The notes beneath the pieces were generated by a model. The model searched no databases and was not told where the DNA came from. It saw nothing but the letters and a program-made list of their open reading frames with translations. Below are positions 41,954 through 49,840 of a stretch of DNA of 64,000 nucleotides, piece after piece. The stretch is taken from positions 62,001-126,000 of the IMG/VR virus record IMGVR_UViG_3300015261_000002. The stretch is one strand, 5' to 3'. The stretch's first letter is position 1, and each line of letters starts with the position of its first letter. The translations under genes and the position numbers were made by a program. This DNA comes from a virus.

Positions 41954-42310
41954 TTACCCCAAACTGTCCATATCTTTGTTATGATCTTCACGATTCTTTT
42001 CATCCAGAACAATGAAGGCCCGACCACATTTGCACTTGGTATCAGTCTTGACATTAAAGCCGTAGGCCGATACCAATACTGCGCGACCTTGAGCCAGCGG
42101 CTGAATAGTCTGACAACGACCACCATCAGCCATTTTCACACGACGCAACGTATCAACGACACTGAGACCAAAGACGCCATGGGTATAGTCATCAATGAGT
42201 TCTTCCATAGCCGCCATTGCTTGTTCTTTGTTAAGACCTTCAAAGATCTTCCCCAAGCGTTCGCCCACAATCTCCGCGGTTGCATAATTGAACTGCGGAC
42301 CGTCACTCAT
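41954..42310 (-). CDS. Hypothetical protein with CKCG motif
   Basis: 118 residues. Helical first half; the second half has VLVSAYGFNVKTDTKCKCGRAFIVLD, a single Cys-x-Cys that might bind metal. Its start overlaps the stop of the downstream gene (ATGA). Not recognised. Confidence 0.7.
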   Translation of the reverse strand: MSDGPQFNYATAEIVGERLGKIFEGLNKEQAMAAMEELIDDYTHGVFGLSVVDTLRRVKMADGGRCQTIQPLAQGRAVLVSAYGFNVKTDTKCKCGRAFIVLDEKNREDHNKDMDSLG

Positions 42311-42918
42311 TGTTCTTGCTCCCGCAGTTCAGGGTTCAGCAGATACTGGAGTTCGAGATTGTCGCGTGCTTCGTCCTCTTTCTTCCAGTGTGGCAACAAC
42401 TCATTCCACAGCCGGTCGCTGAGTTTGTGGGTCGTCTCATAAGGAATACCGGAGAACCCGAAGTCAGCAAACAACGTAATGCGGCACGTTACCTTGCGAC
42501 GACGTTCTTTGATCATCCAGTATTGCAGGGCCTTGTCGATGATGTCGCTTTCATCGTCTTGGGTCCACTTACCGGTCTTATCCGCATTCAGCCACTTCTC
42601 GTTGGTATCGAGACTGAAACCAAACACTTCAGGACCCATCATAATCATACCGTGGTTACCCTCGGCGATCAGACGAGCCATGATAGCCGGGTAAGCGGCG
42701 AGATCCCGGAAAGCATGACGCATGAACTTAACCGGGTCCGCAGAACGCGCCAGGGTGTCGCACAGGCTCTTCTGGATCCAGGTAGGCAACTGAGGACGAA
42801 TGCGCTCATTCATCTTCTTCAGTTTCTTGGGATTGGTCGTAAAGTTACGCTGGAACCAATCCAGTACATGCAGCTCCTGATTAAAAGGAGACAGCGTTTC
42901 ATCAAATACGTAATCCAT
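42307..42918 (-). CDS. Paralogue family A, member 2
   Basis: 203 residues from the ATG at 42918, which has GGAGGACAGA in front; the frame is open to 42996 but that would run far into the preceding gene. Shares with the protein at 42932 the motif NFTTNPKKL and the ending FADFGFSG. An additional 35-residue Glu/Leu-rich helical tail follows. Function unknown. Confidence 0.8.
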   Translation of the reverse strand: MDYVFDETLSPFNQELHVLDWFQRNFTTNPKKLKKMNERIRPQLPTWIQKSLCDTLARSADPVKFMRHAFRDLAAYPAIMARLIAEGNHGMIMMGPEVFGFSLDTNEKWLNADKTGKWTQDDESDIIDKALQYWMIKERRRKVTCRITLFADFGFSGIPYETTHKLSDRLWNELLPHWKKEDEARDNLELQYLLNPELREQEQ

Positions 42919-42931
42919 TCTGTCCTCCATC

Positions 42932-43432
42932 TCAGAGACAAATTTCGCGGCACATCCCGCTAAAGCCAAAGTTGTCAAATAGGACAATCTTGCCATGGAA
43001 GTGTTTCAACCCCTGATCAGCCATCCACTGTTTCATGACCTCGTCCTGGATATCAGCTTCCTGGTCGGGGTTCCAAAGATCGTTTTCGCGCAGCCAGTTC
43101 TTGTTGGCTTTGATCTCGACGCCGAAGATGGTGTTCTTCTTGTCTACGATCATACCGTGCGCGCCGTCGGCAATAAGAGCAGGAACAATCTGTTTCCACT
43201 CGTCCATCATCTTGAAGAAGTCCCGGAGCATGTTGACAGGATCAACAGCATCGAGGATGTTCTGCAACAAACCTTTCTGGATGAAAGGCGGTTGATCATT
43301 CCAAATCCGAGTAGCCATTTTGCACAGCTTCTTAGGATTGGTAGTGAAGTTATTTTTGAAATACTCCAGTACCTGGTTTTCTTGCTCGATTGGAGACAAA
43401 GCTGCTTCGATTTCAATTGGATCCATGATCAT
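42932..43432 (-). CDS. Paralogue family A, member 3
   Basis: 166 residues, AAGGAAC before the start. FKNNFTTNPKKLCKM is nearly identical to FQRNFTTNPKKLKKM of its downstream neighbour, indicating a recent tandem duplication; the member at 38609 is more distant. Function unknown. Confidence 0.8.
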   Translation of the reverse strand: MIMDPIEIEAALSPIEQENQVLEYFKNNFTTNPKKLCKMATRIWNDQPPFIQKGLLQNILDAVDPVNMLRDFFKMMDEWKQIVPALIADGAHGMIVDKKNTIFGVEIKANKNWLRENDLWNPDQEADIQDEVMKQWMADQGLKHFHGKIVLFDNFGFSGMCREICL

Positions 43433-43458
43433 TGTTCCTTGTATGAATAAAAAGAAAA

Positions 43459-43484
43459 GGGTTGCAGGAATTACCCTACAACCC
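43459..43484 (-). terminator. Strong intrinsic terminator
   Basis: Minus strand GGGTTGTAGG, loop GTAATT, CCTGCAACCC (one G-U pair), then TTTTCTTTTTATTC. Follows the 629-residue gene. Confidence 0.85.
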
Positions 43485-43493
43485 GGTTACCGC

Positions 43494-45383
43494 TTAGTAG
43501 AAGCTGTCAGGCAACTTCTGTTGTGGCATATGCGTGGCGCGAGCGATACCTGCTACGCCTGCCTTTGGATGTTCAGGATCGATTTCCGAAGGGAGCAAGA
43601 TCCAGTTGCTAAACGAGCCATAAGCCTGAGTCAGGTACTTCCGATCGATTTCCAGAGGCCCGCCAACAAACAGAATCACCTTGTCATGGCTTAACAACTC
43701 AAGCACTTTAGGCTCTTCGTGGTTATTCAACGCAAAGGTGATCTCTTCCATCATGATGTCGATGGCACGCCCAGTACCAGGACGTTTTTCATCCAGGGTT
43801 TTGGCGATCTGTGCGATCAGTTCGCGAGTTCTATCACGCGGACTTATACTCGACTTGTCGACGCTGTAGACGATGTTGAACGGCGCTTCCGGATACCAAG
43901 TCCAGGCACCGGTGCGGGGGTGGCGGGCATAACGACCATTTGTTACCGTTGGTGGGAAGTACGGATCAGGACTGAAGATACCTCCTTGTGGGGTGCGGTA
44001 CAGTGGTTGGTTGAACATATCAGGACCATAGCTGTGAACGCGACTGTGCATGTGGTTGAACCCAGGCATGCCAGGAATACCACGATGCATGCGATCAGCA
44101 CCCAAACGTAGCTGTACCAGCTTGAGCAGATCCATACCTTGCGGCAGTTGCTGCCGTGGTGCATTTTCAGGGAACACCAGCACTTGTGTCAGTGCATAGT
44201 GGTTCAGCAGTTCGATCAGCATGTCGTTGTTGACGTGAGGCCACTGATCTTGAGGGTGCAGGCTCTGCTGGTTAAACTGAGCGCCGTCGTAGTAACCGAA
44301 TTGGCCACCAGCATACGCGCCGAAAGAGCTAGCCGGCTGAGCAGCTTGTTTGTTAACAACAATGGCGATGAGGTAGAACCCTTTGCCTGCCAAGCAGTAT
44401 TGATATGCACCGAGGGTATCCTGGTCCAGATCCCCCAATACCAGGTAAAACGCCATCGGCGGTCGAGGGTGACCGAAGATGGCTGCAACGTCGCGGTTGT
44501 TAGTCCCCGCGCTGTATTCAACCTTGAACTCGTCGAAGACATCCTTTTCGCGGTCAGTAAAGTTCTCGTAGGCCGGATTGTTTTTGACGTATGCGTCAAT
44601 CTTTGGAATGTCGAAACCCCCATAGGCGTTCATGAACGAGACCAAAGAAATATTGACATACTCTTTGATGGTGGCGATAGGGCTCACACCAACACGGAAA
44701 TCTACGCGTTGAATGGAGTAGGAGTACAACTTATTCCACTTGTACTCATTCCATTTGACCATAGTCCAGTTTTCGCCAGTAACCGGCTCTTTCCAGACCA
44801 GGTCTACGGTCGCACGGTTATGTGGATCAAGCGCCTCAACCATGAGCTTGATTTCCGGATTAGAGGTAATGTCGTTAATAAAAGACCGAACGACACGCCC
44901 ATGTTCGCCACCGAACTGTTTCAGAAAGTTCTCGTGGAGCCTTTCCAGGTTGAACACAATTCGGTCGGAACTGTCGACTTCGATAAAGCGGTTCAGATTG
45001 AAAGTCAACATTGTTTGTTTATCCTGTTCAACTTGTTTGGGGTTGTAGACGACGTGGAACAGCTGGTCGAATTTAGGCTCGGCCTTCAGATAGCGAATGC
45101 AGGCCGCACGAACACCAGTGTTGTCGAAACTGACACTGTTGAAGTCTTTACCCCGACCGATGATCAAAAAGCACTGCTCTTGCTTGTGAACGTCGGCATG
45201 AACGATTGCGTTGTCGATCAGGGTGAAAGTGGATTGAAAGTCAAACCGACCCTCGCCCATCAGCTCTTCCAGACCATTCGTAACGGAAGTTTGATGTTCT
45301 TTCCAGAATTGGCGTTGTTCAGCAATCCACTTTTTGGGATCGGTGAAGTAAGGTTTCAGGTCGATTACTTTAAGATTAGCCAC
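43494..45383 (-). CDS. Large early protein, unrecognised
   Basis: 629 residues. N-terminal part alpha/beta (CFLIIGRGKDFNSVSFD); residues about 380-500 form a low-complexity Gly/Pro/Met/Tyr/Gln segment (YAGGQFGYYDGAQFNQQ, GIPGMPGFNHMHSRVHSYG) separating two globular parts; C-terminal part with VILFVGGPLEIDRKYL. Not a Walker motif. The linker and size suggest a scaffold-like or multi-domain protein. Followed by a strong terminator. Confidence 0.8.
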   Translation of the reverse strand: MANLKVIDLKPYFTDPKKWIAEQRQFWKEHQTSVTNGLEELMGEGRFDFQSTFTLIDNAIVHADVHKQEQCFLIIGRGKDFNSVSFDNTGVRAACIRYLKAEPKFDQLFHVVYNPKQVEQDKQTMLTFNLNRFIEVDSSDRIVFNLERLHENFLKQFGGEHGRVVRSFINDITSNPEIKLMVEALDPHNRATVDLVWKEPVTGENWTMVKWNEYKWNKLYSYSIQRVDFRVGVSPIATIKEYVNISLVSFMNAYGGFDIPKIDAYVKNNPAYENFTDREKDVFDEFKVEYSAGTNNRDVAAIFGHPRPPMAFYLVLGDLDQDTLGAYQYCLAGKGFYLIAIVVNKQAAQPASSFGAYAGGQFGYYDGAQFNQQSLHPQDQWPHVNNDMLIELLNHYALTQVLVFPENAPRQQLPQGMDLLKLVQLRLGADRMHRGIPGMPGFNHMHSRVHSYGPDMFNQPLYRTPQGGIFSPDPYFPPTVTNGRYARHPRTGAWTWYPEAPFNIVYSVDKSSISPRDRTRELIAQIAKTLDEKRPGTGRAIDIMMEEITFALNNHEEPKVLELLSHDKVILFVGGPLEIDRKYLTQAYGSFSNWILLPSEIDPEHPKAGVAGIARATHMPQQKLPDSFY

Positions 45384-46218
45384 GAGGGGTGTACTCCTTT
45401 ACTTGTTCAGCGACAGTTAGACCCAGACGAGTGATCTGAGCGAAGTTGAGGTCAGGTTTATGGGTGTTCTTGAAGTAGACCACCCAGGCCATAGACACAT
45501 GACCGTATTTGGTGAGAACTTTGGGGATACCGCGAGGGCCGATTTCCGCCAGACGTTCTGCGGAACACTGTTGGAGTTGGGTCAGCATGTTGTTGCCGAC
45601 GTTCTCGACTTGTTCCTTGGTGAGCAGGCCGCGATGGTAGTTGGTGGTGTATAGCACCCAGTACGGGTTGAGTCGTTCTTCATCACCTTCTACAAACAGC
45701 GACGGCTCATCAGGTTCATCGAACTGCGCTTGGCTACGACGATTACCAGCGCCATCGTCAACAACCGACCGCTGTTTGTTGCTGGCCATGTTCAGGATTT
45801 CTTCAACCGACATATTGCTACAGCCGAATACCTGCTCATACGCATCCAAGCGCTTACGCAACGCAATGATCTCGTCGACCCCGCCCTGGATAGGTAAACG
45901 GAACGCAATCATGTAGAGTGGGTTAGTCCACGCACTTTTGTAGCCCTGGCGCTCATCGATTGGTTGATCGTGGTCTTTATTCCAACCGAGGATAAGGTCG
46001 ACACCCCAGCCCTCTCTCAGGCGTTGCGTAATGAAGAAGGCCGACGACTCACCGTTACCATGACGACTTGGCGTGCTGAGGTCCCAAGTCAGTTTAGACA
46101 CCAATTCGCCCACGTAGTCACCGTGAAAGCCGTGATTATAAGCCAGCTCACGAATAGCCTCGGTATCGAAACGCGCCGCCTGCAAGTCACAGTGGTCACG
46201 CAGATTGATTTTCAGCAT
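45376..46218 (-). CDS. Hypothetical protein
   Basis: 280 residues from the ATG at 46218 (AAGGAG before it; frame open to 46266). A Trp-rich N-terminal domain is followed by an acidic stretch (FDEPDEPSLFVEGDEERLNP). NPYWVLYTTNYHRG at 184-197 resembles the NPDWVDWY module. Overlaps the 629-residue gene by 8 bases. Not recognised. Confidence 0.75.
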   Translation of the reverse strand: MLKINLRDHCDLQAARFDTEAIRELAYNHGFHGDYVGELVSKLTWDLSTPSRHGNGESSAFFITQRLREGWGVDLILGWNKDHDQPIDERQGYKSAWTNPLYMIAFRLPIQGGVDEIIALRKRLDAYEQVFGCSNMSVEEILNMASNKQRSVVDDGAGNRRSQAQFDEPDEPSLFVEGDEERLNPYWVLYTTNYHRGLLTKEQVENVGNNMLTQLQQCSAERLAEIGPRGIPKVLTKYGHVSMAWVVYFKNTHKPDLNFAQITRLGLTVAEQVKEYTPRG

Positions 46219-46222
46219 GTTG

Positions 46223-46912
46223 TTACTCCTTGATTTCATGGAAATGTTGCACGATCTTGGCGGCATTGTACATGTGGACGCTAGTCGTGATCGTCTTGCC
46301 CAAGGTATCGATGGTAATCTCGCGATACACGTCGTTATAATCCCAGAACAGAAAGTCCTCAGGCTTTACTTCACGAGGTTCGCCGTCGAAGCGGATACAG
46401 AAAGGATAGCAATCACCAGGGCGAATCATTAGCACCTGGATAATACCGTGATCCAGACGGCCAAGGCAAATAAGCCGGTATTCGCTGAAGTCAGGTTTGT
46501 ATTGGACAATAACCCGTTTGATTTCGATACCGGTTACTGTGTGATATGGTCCATCGTGGTGCCAATCAGAACGTGGCATATCAGTGATAAGACGGCATAC
46601 CTTGTCGGTAAACTTACCGCTGCCTGAATCAGCACGGTCTCGTCCAAACACCTCACGCAAGCGGCTGGCGAGGATGTGGCTGAAAGGGACACCCTCAACC
46701 GTATCAAAACAGATGCACTTGTTGTCTTGCTGATCATGTTGGGGAACCAACGGAGCGTTGTGGGGACTGTGCTCCATGCGGGCGCTCACCGTTTTCAACA
46801 GTGCCATTGCATTGGAGGACAAGTTCGTCCAATGCATCAGCTGCTTCAACTGTTGCGACAATTCGTAGTCGGAGTGCATCTCTGGCGGTTTGCTACCGTT
46901 AAAGTTTTGCAT
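46223..46912 (-). CDS. Hypothetical protein
   Basis: 229 residues. Contains a central beta region (VTGIEIKRVIVQYKPDF, YRLICLGRLDHGIIQVLMI) and a C-terminal helix. Its start is 10 bases from the gene at 46922, with AGGAGAAACAT in front. Not recognised. Confidence 0.75.
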   Translation of the reverse strand: MQNFNGSKPPEMHSDYELSQQLKQLMHWTNLSSNAMALLKTVSARMEHSPHNAPLVPQHDQQDNKCICFDTVEGVPFSHILASRLREVFGRDRADSGSGKFTDKVCRLITDMPRSDWHHDGPYHTVTGIEIKRVIVQYKPDFSEYRLICLGRLDHGIIQVLMIRPGDCYPFCIRFDGEPREVKPEDFLFWDYNDVYREITIDTLGKTITTSVHMYNAAKIVQHFHEIKE

Positions 46913-46921
46913 ATGTTTCTC

Positions 46922-47161
46922 CTAGATGGTTAGGTTACGTCGTTGTAATTCAGCAGTGACCATATGTAGATCACTTTGGTGGATCGTGACTGGCTGGCTG
47001 CCACGAGAAGTAAACTCGAAGTTACTACCGTTTGGAAGCATGCGAGCCATCATGACTATTTCACAGTCATCCATGTGGTCTTGCAGGTATGACATCAGGA
47101 ACAGATCACGTTTAATACGATCCTGTTCTTTCTTACTAATAAACGGCAATACCTGGCCCAT
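46922..47161 (-). CDS. Small protein with MGQVLP N-terminus
   Basis: 79 residues from the ATG at 47161; an upstream ATG at 47188 would lie inside the promoter. First residues MGQVLP match the start of the protein at 1280-1546, and both continue with a basic helix (KKEQDRIKRD). Only about 11 bases separate the promoter core from the start codon, so the leader is very short, with GGGTG as the only ribosome-site candidate. Confidence 0.75.
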   Translation of the reverse strand: MGQVLPFISKKEQDRIKRDLFLMSYLQDHMDDCEIVMMARMLPNGSNFEFTSRGSQPVTIHQSDLHMVTAELQRRNLTI

Positions 47162-47172
47162 GGTGCACCCTG

Positions 47173-47202
47173 ATAATGTAGGTTTCAAAAATTAAAAGAA
47201 AG
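47173..47202 (-). promoter_or_regulatory. Early promoter core with unusually short leader
   Basis: Minus strand reads GAAACCTACATTATC. The core and the preceding ACC match the other sites; the upstream AAGwTA box is replaced by a pyrimidine tract (CTTTCTTTT). The start codon follows about 11 bases later. Confidence 0.65.
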
Positions 47203-47212
47203 TGTGAACGGT

Positions 47213-47242
47213 ACTACTTCCTTGGCATGCCAAGGAAGTAGT
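47213..47242 (-). terminator. Palindromic hairpin, probable terminator
   Basis: ACTACTTCCTTGGCA with its exact complement, a 15-bp perfect palindrome with no spacer (the tip GCATGC forms the loop). Located between the end of the small gene at 47248 and the promoter at 47173. The T-rich run on the minus strand begins about 13 bases later. Confidence 0.6.
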
Positions 47243-47247
47243 AACCG

Positions 47248-47397
47248 CTATCCCCAGATCCAATTAAGGATCGCCTTCAGTAGATTGCCTTTGGATTGCG
47301 GCGCAACCCCCTTGATGTAACGTTGATAGTCTGCACTGCCATTGCTGGAGTACATGCTAGCGGGAAGGGGATTGGCATGACGACGTTTTCCGACCAC
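47248..47397 (-). CDS. 49-residue basic protein (GTG start)
   Basis: Read directly: MVGKRRHANPLPASMYSSNG, then SADYQRYIKGVAPQSKG and a hydrophobic C-terminus (NLLKAILNWIWG). AAAGGATTTACCC precedes the GTG. Short, so coding status is moderate; it fills what would otherwise be a 290-base gap and ends immediately before a hairpin. Confidence 0.5.
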   Translation of the reverse strand: MVGKRRHANPLPASMYSSNGSADYQRYIKGVAPQSKGNLLKAILNWIWG

Positions 47398-47453
47398 GGG
47401 TAAATCCTTTTATTGCGGGTAAGGGATAAGATGAGCACAGCAGTAAAACAATG

Positions 47454-47771
47454 TTAGGCTGCGTTCATGTAACGGTTGTTCACTTTAGGCTTTGGGAGGA
47501 AGGTAAAGTCCTCGGCAGCCAGTTCGCGAATGTCAGTTGGCTTCACCAGAGCGAAGTCGCTGATGATCTCACCACGGAAGTTGGTCTTGTGAACCAGGTC
47601 TTCAGCAGTTACGATCCAACCACCTTCGTTACCAGCAGTGAAGTAGCTGTCATAGTGGAACACGGTGTTGCCGGGTTGTACATACGCCACCAGCTCAACC
47701 ATACGGTTGGCGTTGACGCTTTCTTCGTTTGCCACAATTACTTTGTCGTGGACTTTAAACTTGTTGTTCAT
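47454..47771 (-). CDS. SH3-like small protein
   Basis: 105 residues. The start FKVHDKVIVANEES and the later GWIVTAEDLVHK resemble small SH3-type beta-barrel proteins of phages, which typically begin with FKVGDxVRV. No specific family. GAGGGAACAAA precedes the start. Confidence 0.7.
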   Translation of the reverse strand: MNNKFKVHDKVIVANEESVNANRMVELVAYVQPGNTVFHYDSYFTAGNEGGWIVTAEDLVHKTNFRGEIISDFALVKPTDIRELAAEDFTFLPKPKVNNRYMNAA

Positions 47772-47836
47772 TTTGTTCCCTCAAAATAGGTTAGATTAGG
47801 TTGTAGTACAAAAAGGTTTGTGCTAATAAGAAATAA

Positions 47837-47854
47837 GGGGATCCGGAGATCCCC
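47837..47854 (-). terminator. Intrinsic terminator
   Basis: GGGGATC, loop CGGA, GATCCCC, flanked by AAG/CTT that extend the stem, and followed on the minus strand by ATTTCTTATTAG. Follows the gene at 47871-48998. Confidence 0.8.
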
Positions 47855-47870
47855 CTTACAGCAGTGCTAC

Positions 47871-48998
47871 TTACTGACCGAACAAGCCGGCCGGTACGTG
47901 GTGCACAGGTACAGCTTCGGCAGGCACGACTTCCGCAGTGCCCATGTTGATCAGGTTGTTGCCCGGCATCAGGTTGCGACCCAGTGCCGAACCAGCAGCA
48001 CCCAGGCCCAGACCGATAACGCCGCCGACGACGTAACGACCGAATTGGCTTTCGACGAAGTTGTCGACTTGTTCACCGGCGAAGAAGCCAGCGACGCCGC
48101 CAACCAGAGTACCGATTGCCGAACCAGTCGTCAGGCCGCCACGAGCCATCATTTCCATACCGCCGCCGATCACGGCGCTACCGGCTGCGATCCAGCTGGT
48201 GCGGATGCCTTCGTCACGTTCACCCATCAGGCTGAAACGGGACTTGTCGGCGTAGTGAGCATCGTCTTGCGGCTTGTTCACTTCACACCAGCGCATGAAG
48301 CTGTGGACGGTTTCGCTGCCCACTTCTTCACCCAGGCCTTCGCTGAAGATCACGAAGTTTTCGTCGAACGATTTGGCCTTGTCAGCAGCCAGGGAGAAAG
48401 CTTCCCACTTGGCGGTCAGTTCAGGCGAGGTGGCGGCGTAAGCGATCCAGGCAGCAGCGCGCTGTTCTGGAGTGCTGCGGCCGACGACGAGCATGGCGGT
48501 TTCGAACTTCTGAACGTTTTTGGTCAGGTCAGAGTTGTTTGCAGTGTTGGCGTTTTTCATGGTGTCGGTGTCCTGTACGTTTGCGTTGGAGGTGGCTTGA
48601 TCGTTGTGATCAGGAGAAGTGGTGGTCGATCCAGTGACCGGCTCTTGGTGCAGGTGATCGGTGCCTTGGTTCAGCTCGACGAAGCTGGCTTCAGGCGTCA
48701 GACCACCGACTTTGACATTTGCAGAACCCGTCAACTCGTTAACCTTGACGGGTTCTTGACCGTGGGTGAAATCACCGGCCTTCTTGATTTGGTTGAAGGA
48801 CCAGTTAACACCCAGCTGATTGTTCACCAGCTGCAACACAGGTTGACGGTCACGAGTCGTAACCTGTTCCTGATCGAGCATCACCGTTTTCATGTAGGCC
48901 AACTGAATTGGCTCCGGTGCACCCTCAGCACGAAGGTTGGAGACTACCGCTACCAGCATGGATGCAGTGTTCTCAACTTGTTGGTTCTTGGTGTTCAT
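47871..48998 (-). CDS. Glycine-zipper putative membrane protein
   Basis: 375 residues from the ATG at 48998 (TAGGAGTACCGCT before it; frame open to 49037). N-terminal about 100 residues are globular; 110-160 is a Thr/Asn/Asp-rich linker; 160-265 is helical. Residues 269-282, 291-308 and 321-340 are Gly/Ala-spaced hydrophobic helices (TGSAIGTLVGGVAGFFAG, YVVGGVIGLGLGAAGSALG). Such glycine zippers pack closely in membranes and are seen in pore-forming or virion-associated membrane proteins. Function unknown. Strong early promoter in front and terminator behind. Confidence 0.8.
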   Translation of the reverse strand: MNTKNQQVENTASMLVAVVSNLRAEGAPEPIQLAYMKTVMLDQEQVTTRDRQPVLQLVNNQLGVNWSFNQIKKAGDFTHGQEPVKVNELTGSANVKVGGLTPEASFVELNQGTDHLHQEPVTGSTTTSPDHNDQATSNANVQDTDTMKNANTANNSDLTKNVQKFETAMLVVGRSTPEQRAAAWIAYAATSPELTAKWEAFSLAADKAKSFDENFVIFSEGLGEEVGSETVHSFMRWCEVNKPQDDAHYADKSRFSLMGERDEGIRTSWIAAGSAVIGGGMEMMARGGLTTGSAIGTLVGGVAGFFAGEQVDNFVESQFGRYVVGGVIGLGLGAAGSALGRNLMPGNNLINMGTAEVVPAEAVPVHHVPAGLFGQ

Positions 48999-49069
48999 AG
49001 CGGTACTCCTATCAAGTGAGGTTAGATTACTCATCATTGCGAATAATCTTTATTGATTTAATCACACAA

Positions 49070-49099
49070 GTAATATAGACACAAAACAATCTGTATCTT
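49070..49099 (-). promoter_or_regulatory. phiKZ-type early promoter (bipartite)
   Basis: Minus strand reads AAGATACA, spacer, GTGTCTATATTAC. Exact TATATTAC core, and after it GTGTGATTAA, the same downstream flank as at the 2310 site. Drives the glycine-zipper gene. Confidence 0.85.
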
Positions 49100-49110
49100 A
49101 AATTTACTTG

Positions 49111-49251
49111 TTAGTGTTTAGTGGCGTTCTGAATGCCCCGAGTGATATACTCGGAACTATTCCCAGCGTCGGAAGGTTCATGATGTACTGCGATCAGGCC
49201 GCAGGACACTACAACACAAATCAGACCTACAAGCACGAAGGCAGCTTTCAT
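49111..49251 (-). CDS. Putative 46-residue lipoprotein
   Basis: Read directly: MKAAFVLVGLICVVVSCGL is a short hydrophobic signal ending in V-V-S-C, which fits a lipobox with Cys17 as the lipidated residue. A Cys also occurs at 12. The mature part would be about 30 residues, polar, ending NATKH. GGGAG lies 8 bases before the ATG. An early promoter is in front. Small phage lipoproteins (for example Llp of T5) block receptors and exclude other phages; that role here is inference. A simple membrane peptide is the alternative. Confidence 0.65.
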   Translation of the reverse strand: MKAAFVLVGLICVVVSCGLIAVHHEPSDAGNSSEYITRGIQNATKH

Positions 49252-49291
49252 TATTAATCTCCCAAGAGAAGTATGTTGTTTATACACACGA

Positions 49292-49321
49292 ATTATGTAG
49301 TCCTGAAATAAACTGTAAATT
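49292..49321 (-). promoter_or_regulatory. phiKZ-type early promoter (bipartite)
   Basis: Minus strand reads AATTTACA, spacer, CAGGACTACATAAT. Core has A for T at position 6. The lipoprotein-like gene starts about 40 bases downstream. Confidence 0.7.
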
Positions 49322-49344
49322 AAAATGCAAAAAATAAAGGTAAC

Positions 49345-49379
49345 CTACTCCTACTCCCCGATAAAGGGAGTAGGAGTAG
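49345..49379 (-). terminator. Strong intrinsic terminator
   Basis: Perfect 14-bp stem CTACTCCTACTCCC with a 7-base loop. On the minus strand followed by GTTACCTTTATTTTTTGC. Ends the operon finishing with the 2H phosphoesterase gene. Confidence 0.9.
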
Positions 49380-49385
49380 TACCGG

Positions 49386-49835
49386 TTACTTCTTCTTTGG
49401 TTTCTTGATGCCGAACTGCTCGTTGTGGAAGATCAGCGTGCGACCGCCCCACTCAGCAAACGCGTGATTGATGGCGAGGATATCGTGCTTGTCGAAGTCG
49501 TATTTCAACGACATGTGGAACAGGGGTGTTCCATACGAATGCACGTAACCTTCATCTTTCAAGCGGCGAAACTCTTCCAGCATGTCAGTACTGGTAAGAT
49601 GAAACACCACACCATCGCCCAGGGTTTCCAAGGAGATGATGTTCGCCTTGAATTCCTTAGATGGTGACAGCAGGTCACACAACGGCTTATCGATATCGCG
49701 CTCATCGTAAATCATCGTTGCATGCAGTTCGTGTTTGGCTTCTGGCGGGATACCTGCCAGTACCAACGTCGAAATGATCTCTGCCTGCATTTCAGGTTTA
49801 AGCTGAACACTGACGTAGCTGTAATCCAGTTCCAT
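49386..49835 (-). CDS. 2H phosphoesterase-family protein
   Basis: 149 residues, the usual size for this superfamily. The two defining His-x-Thr/Ser motifs are present: H38-A-T40 in HELHATMIYDERD and H107-M-S109 in PLFHMSLKYDF, at the spacing expected of a two-lobed fold. Family members act on 2',3'-cyclic phosphates or 2'-5'/3'-5' oligonucleotides. The phage protein Acb1, which destroys CBASS cyclic oligonucleotides, belongs here and has a similar H-x-T...YD surround. Anti-defence is therefore a good hypothesis, RNA-end processing the alternative. Last gene of an operon that also encodes a DHH phosphoesterase. Confidence 0.85.
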   Translation of the reverse strand: MELDYSYVSVQLKPEMQAEIISTLVLAGIPPEAKHELHATMIYDERDIDKPLCDLLSPSKEFKANIISLETLGDGVVFHLTSTDMLEEFRRLKDEGYVHSYGTPLFHMSLKYDFDKHDILAINHAFAEWGGRTLIFHNEQFGIKKPKKK

Positions 49836-49840
49836 TACGG

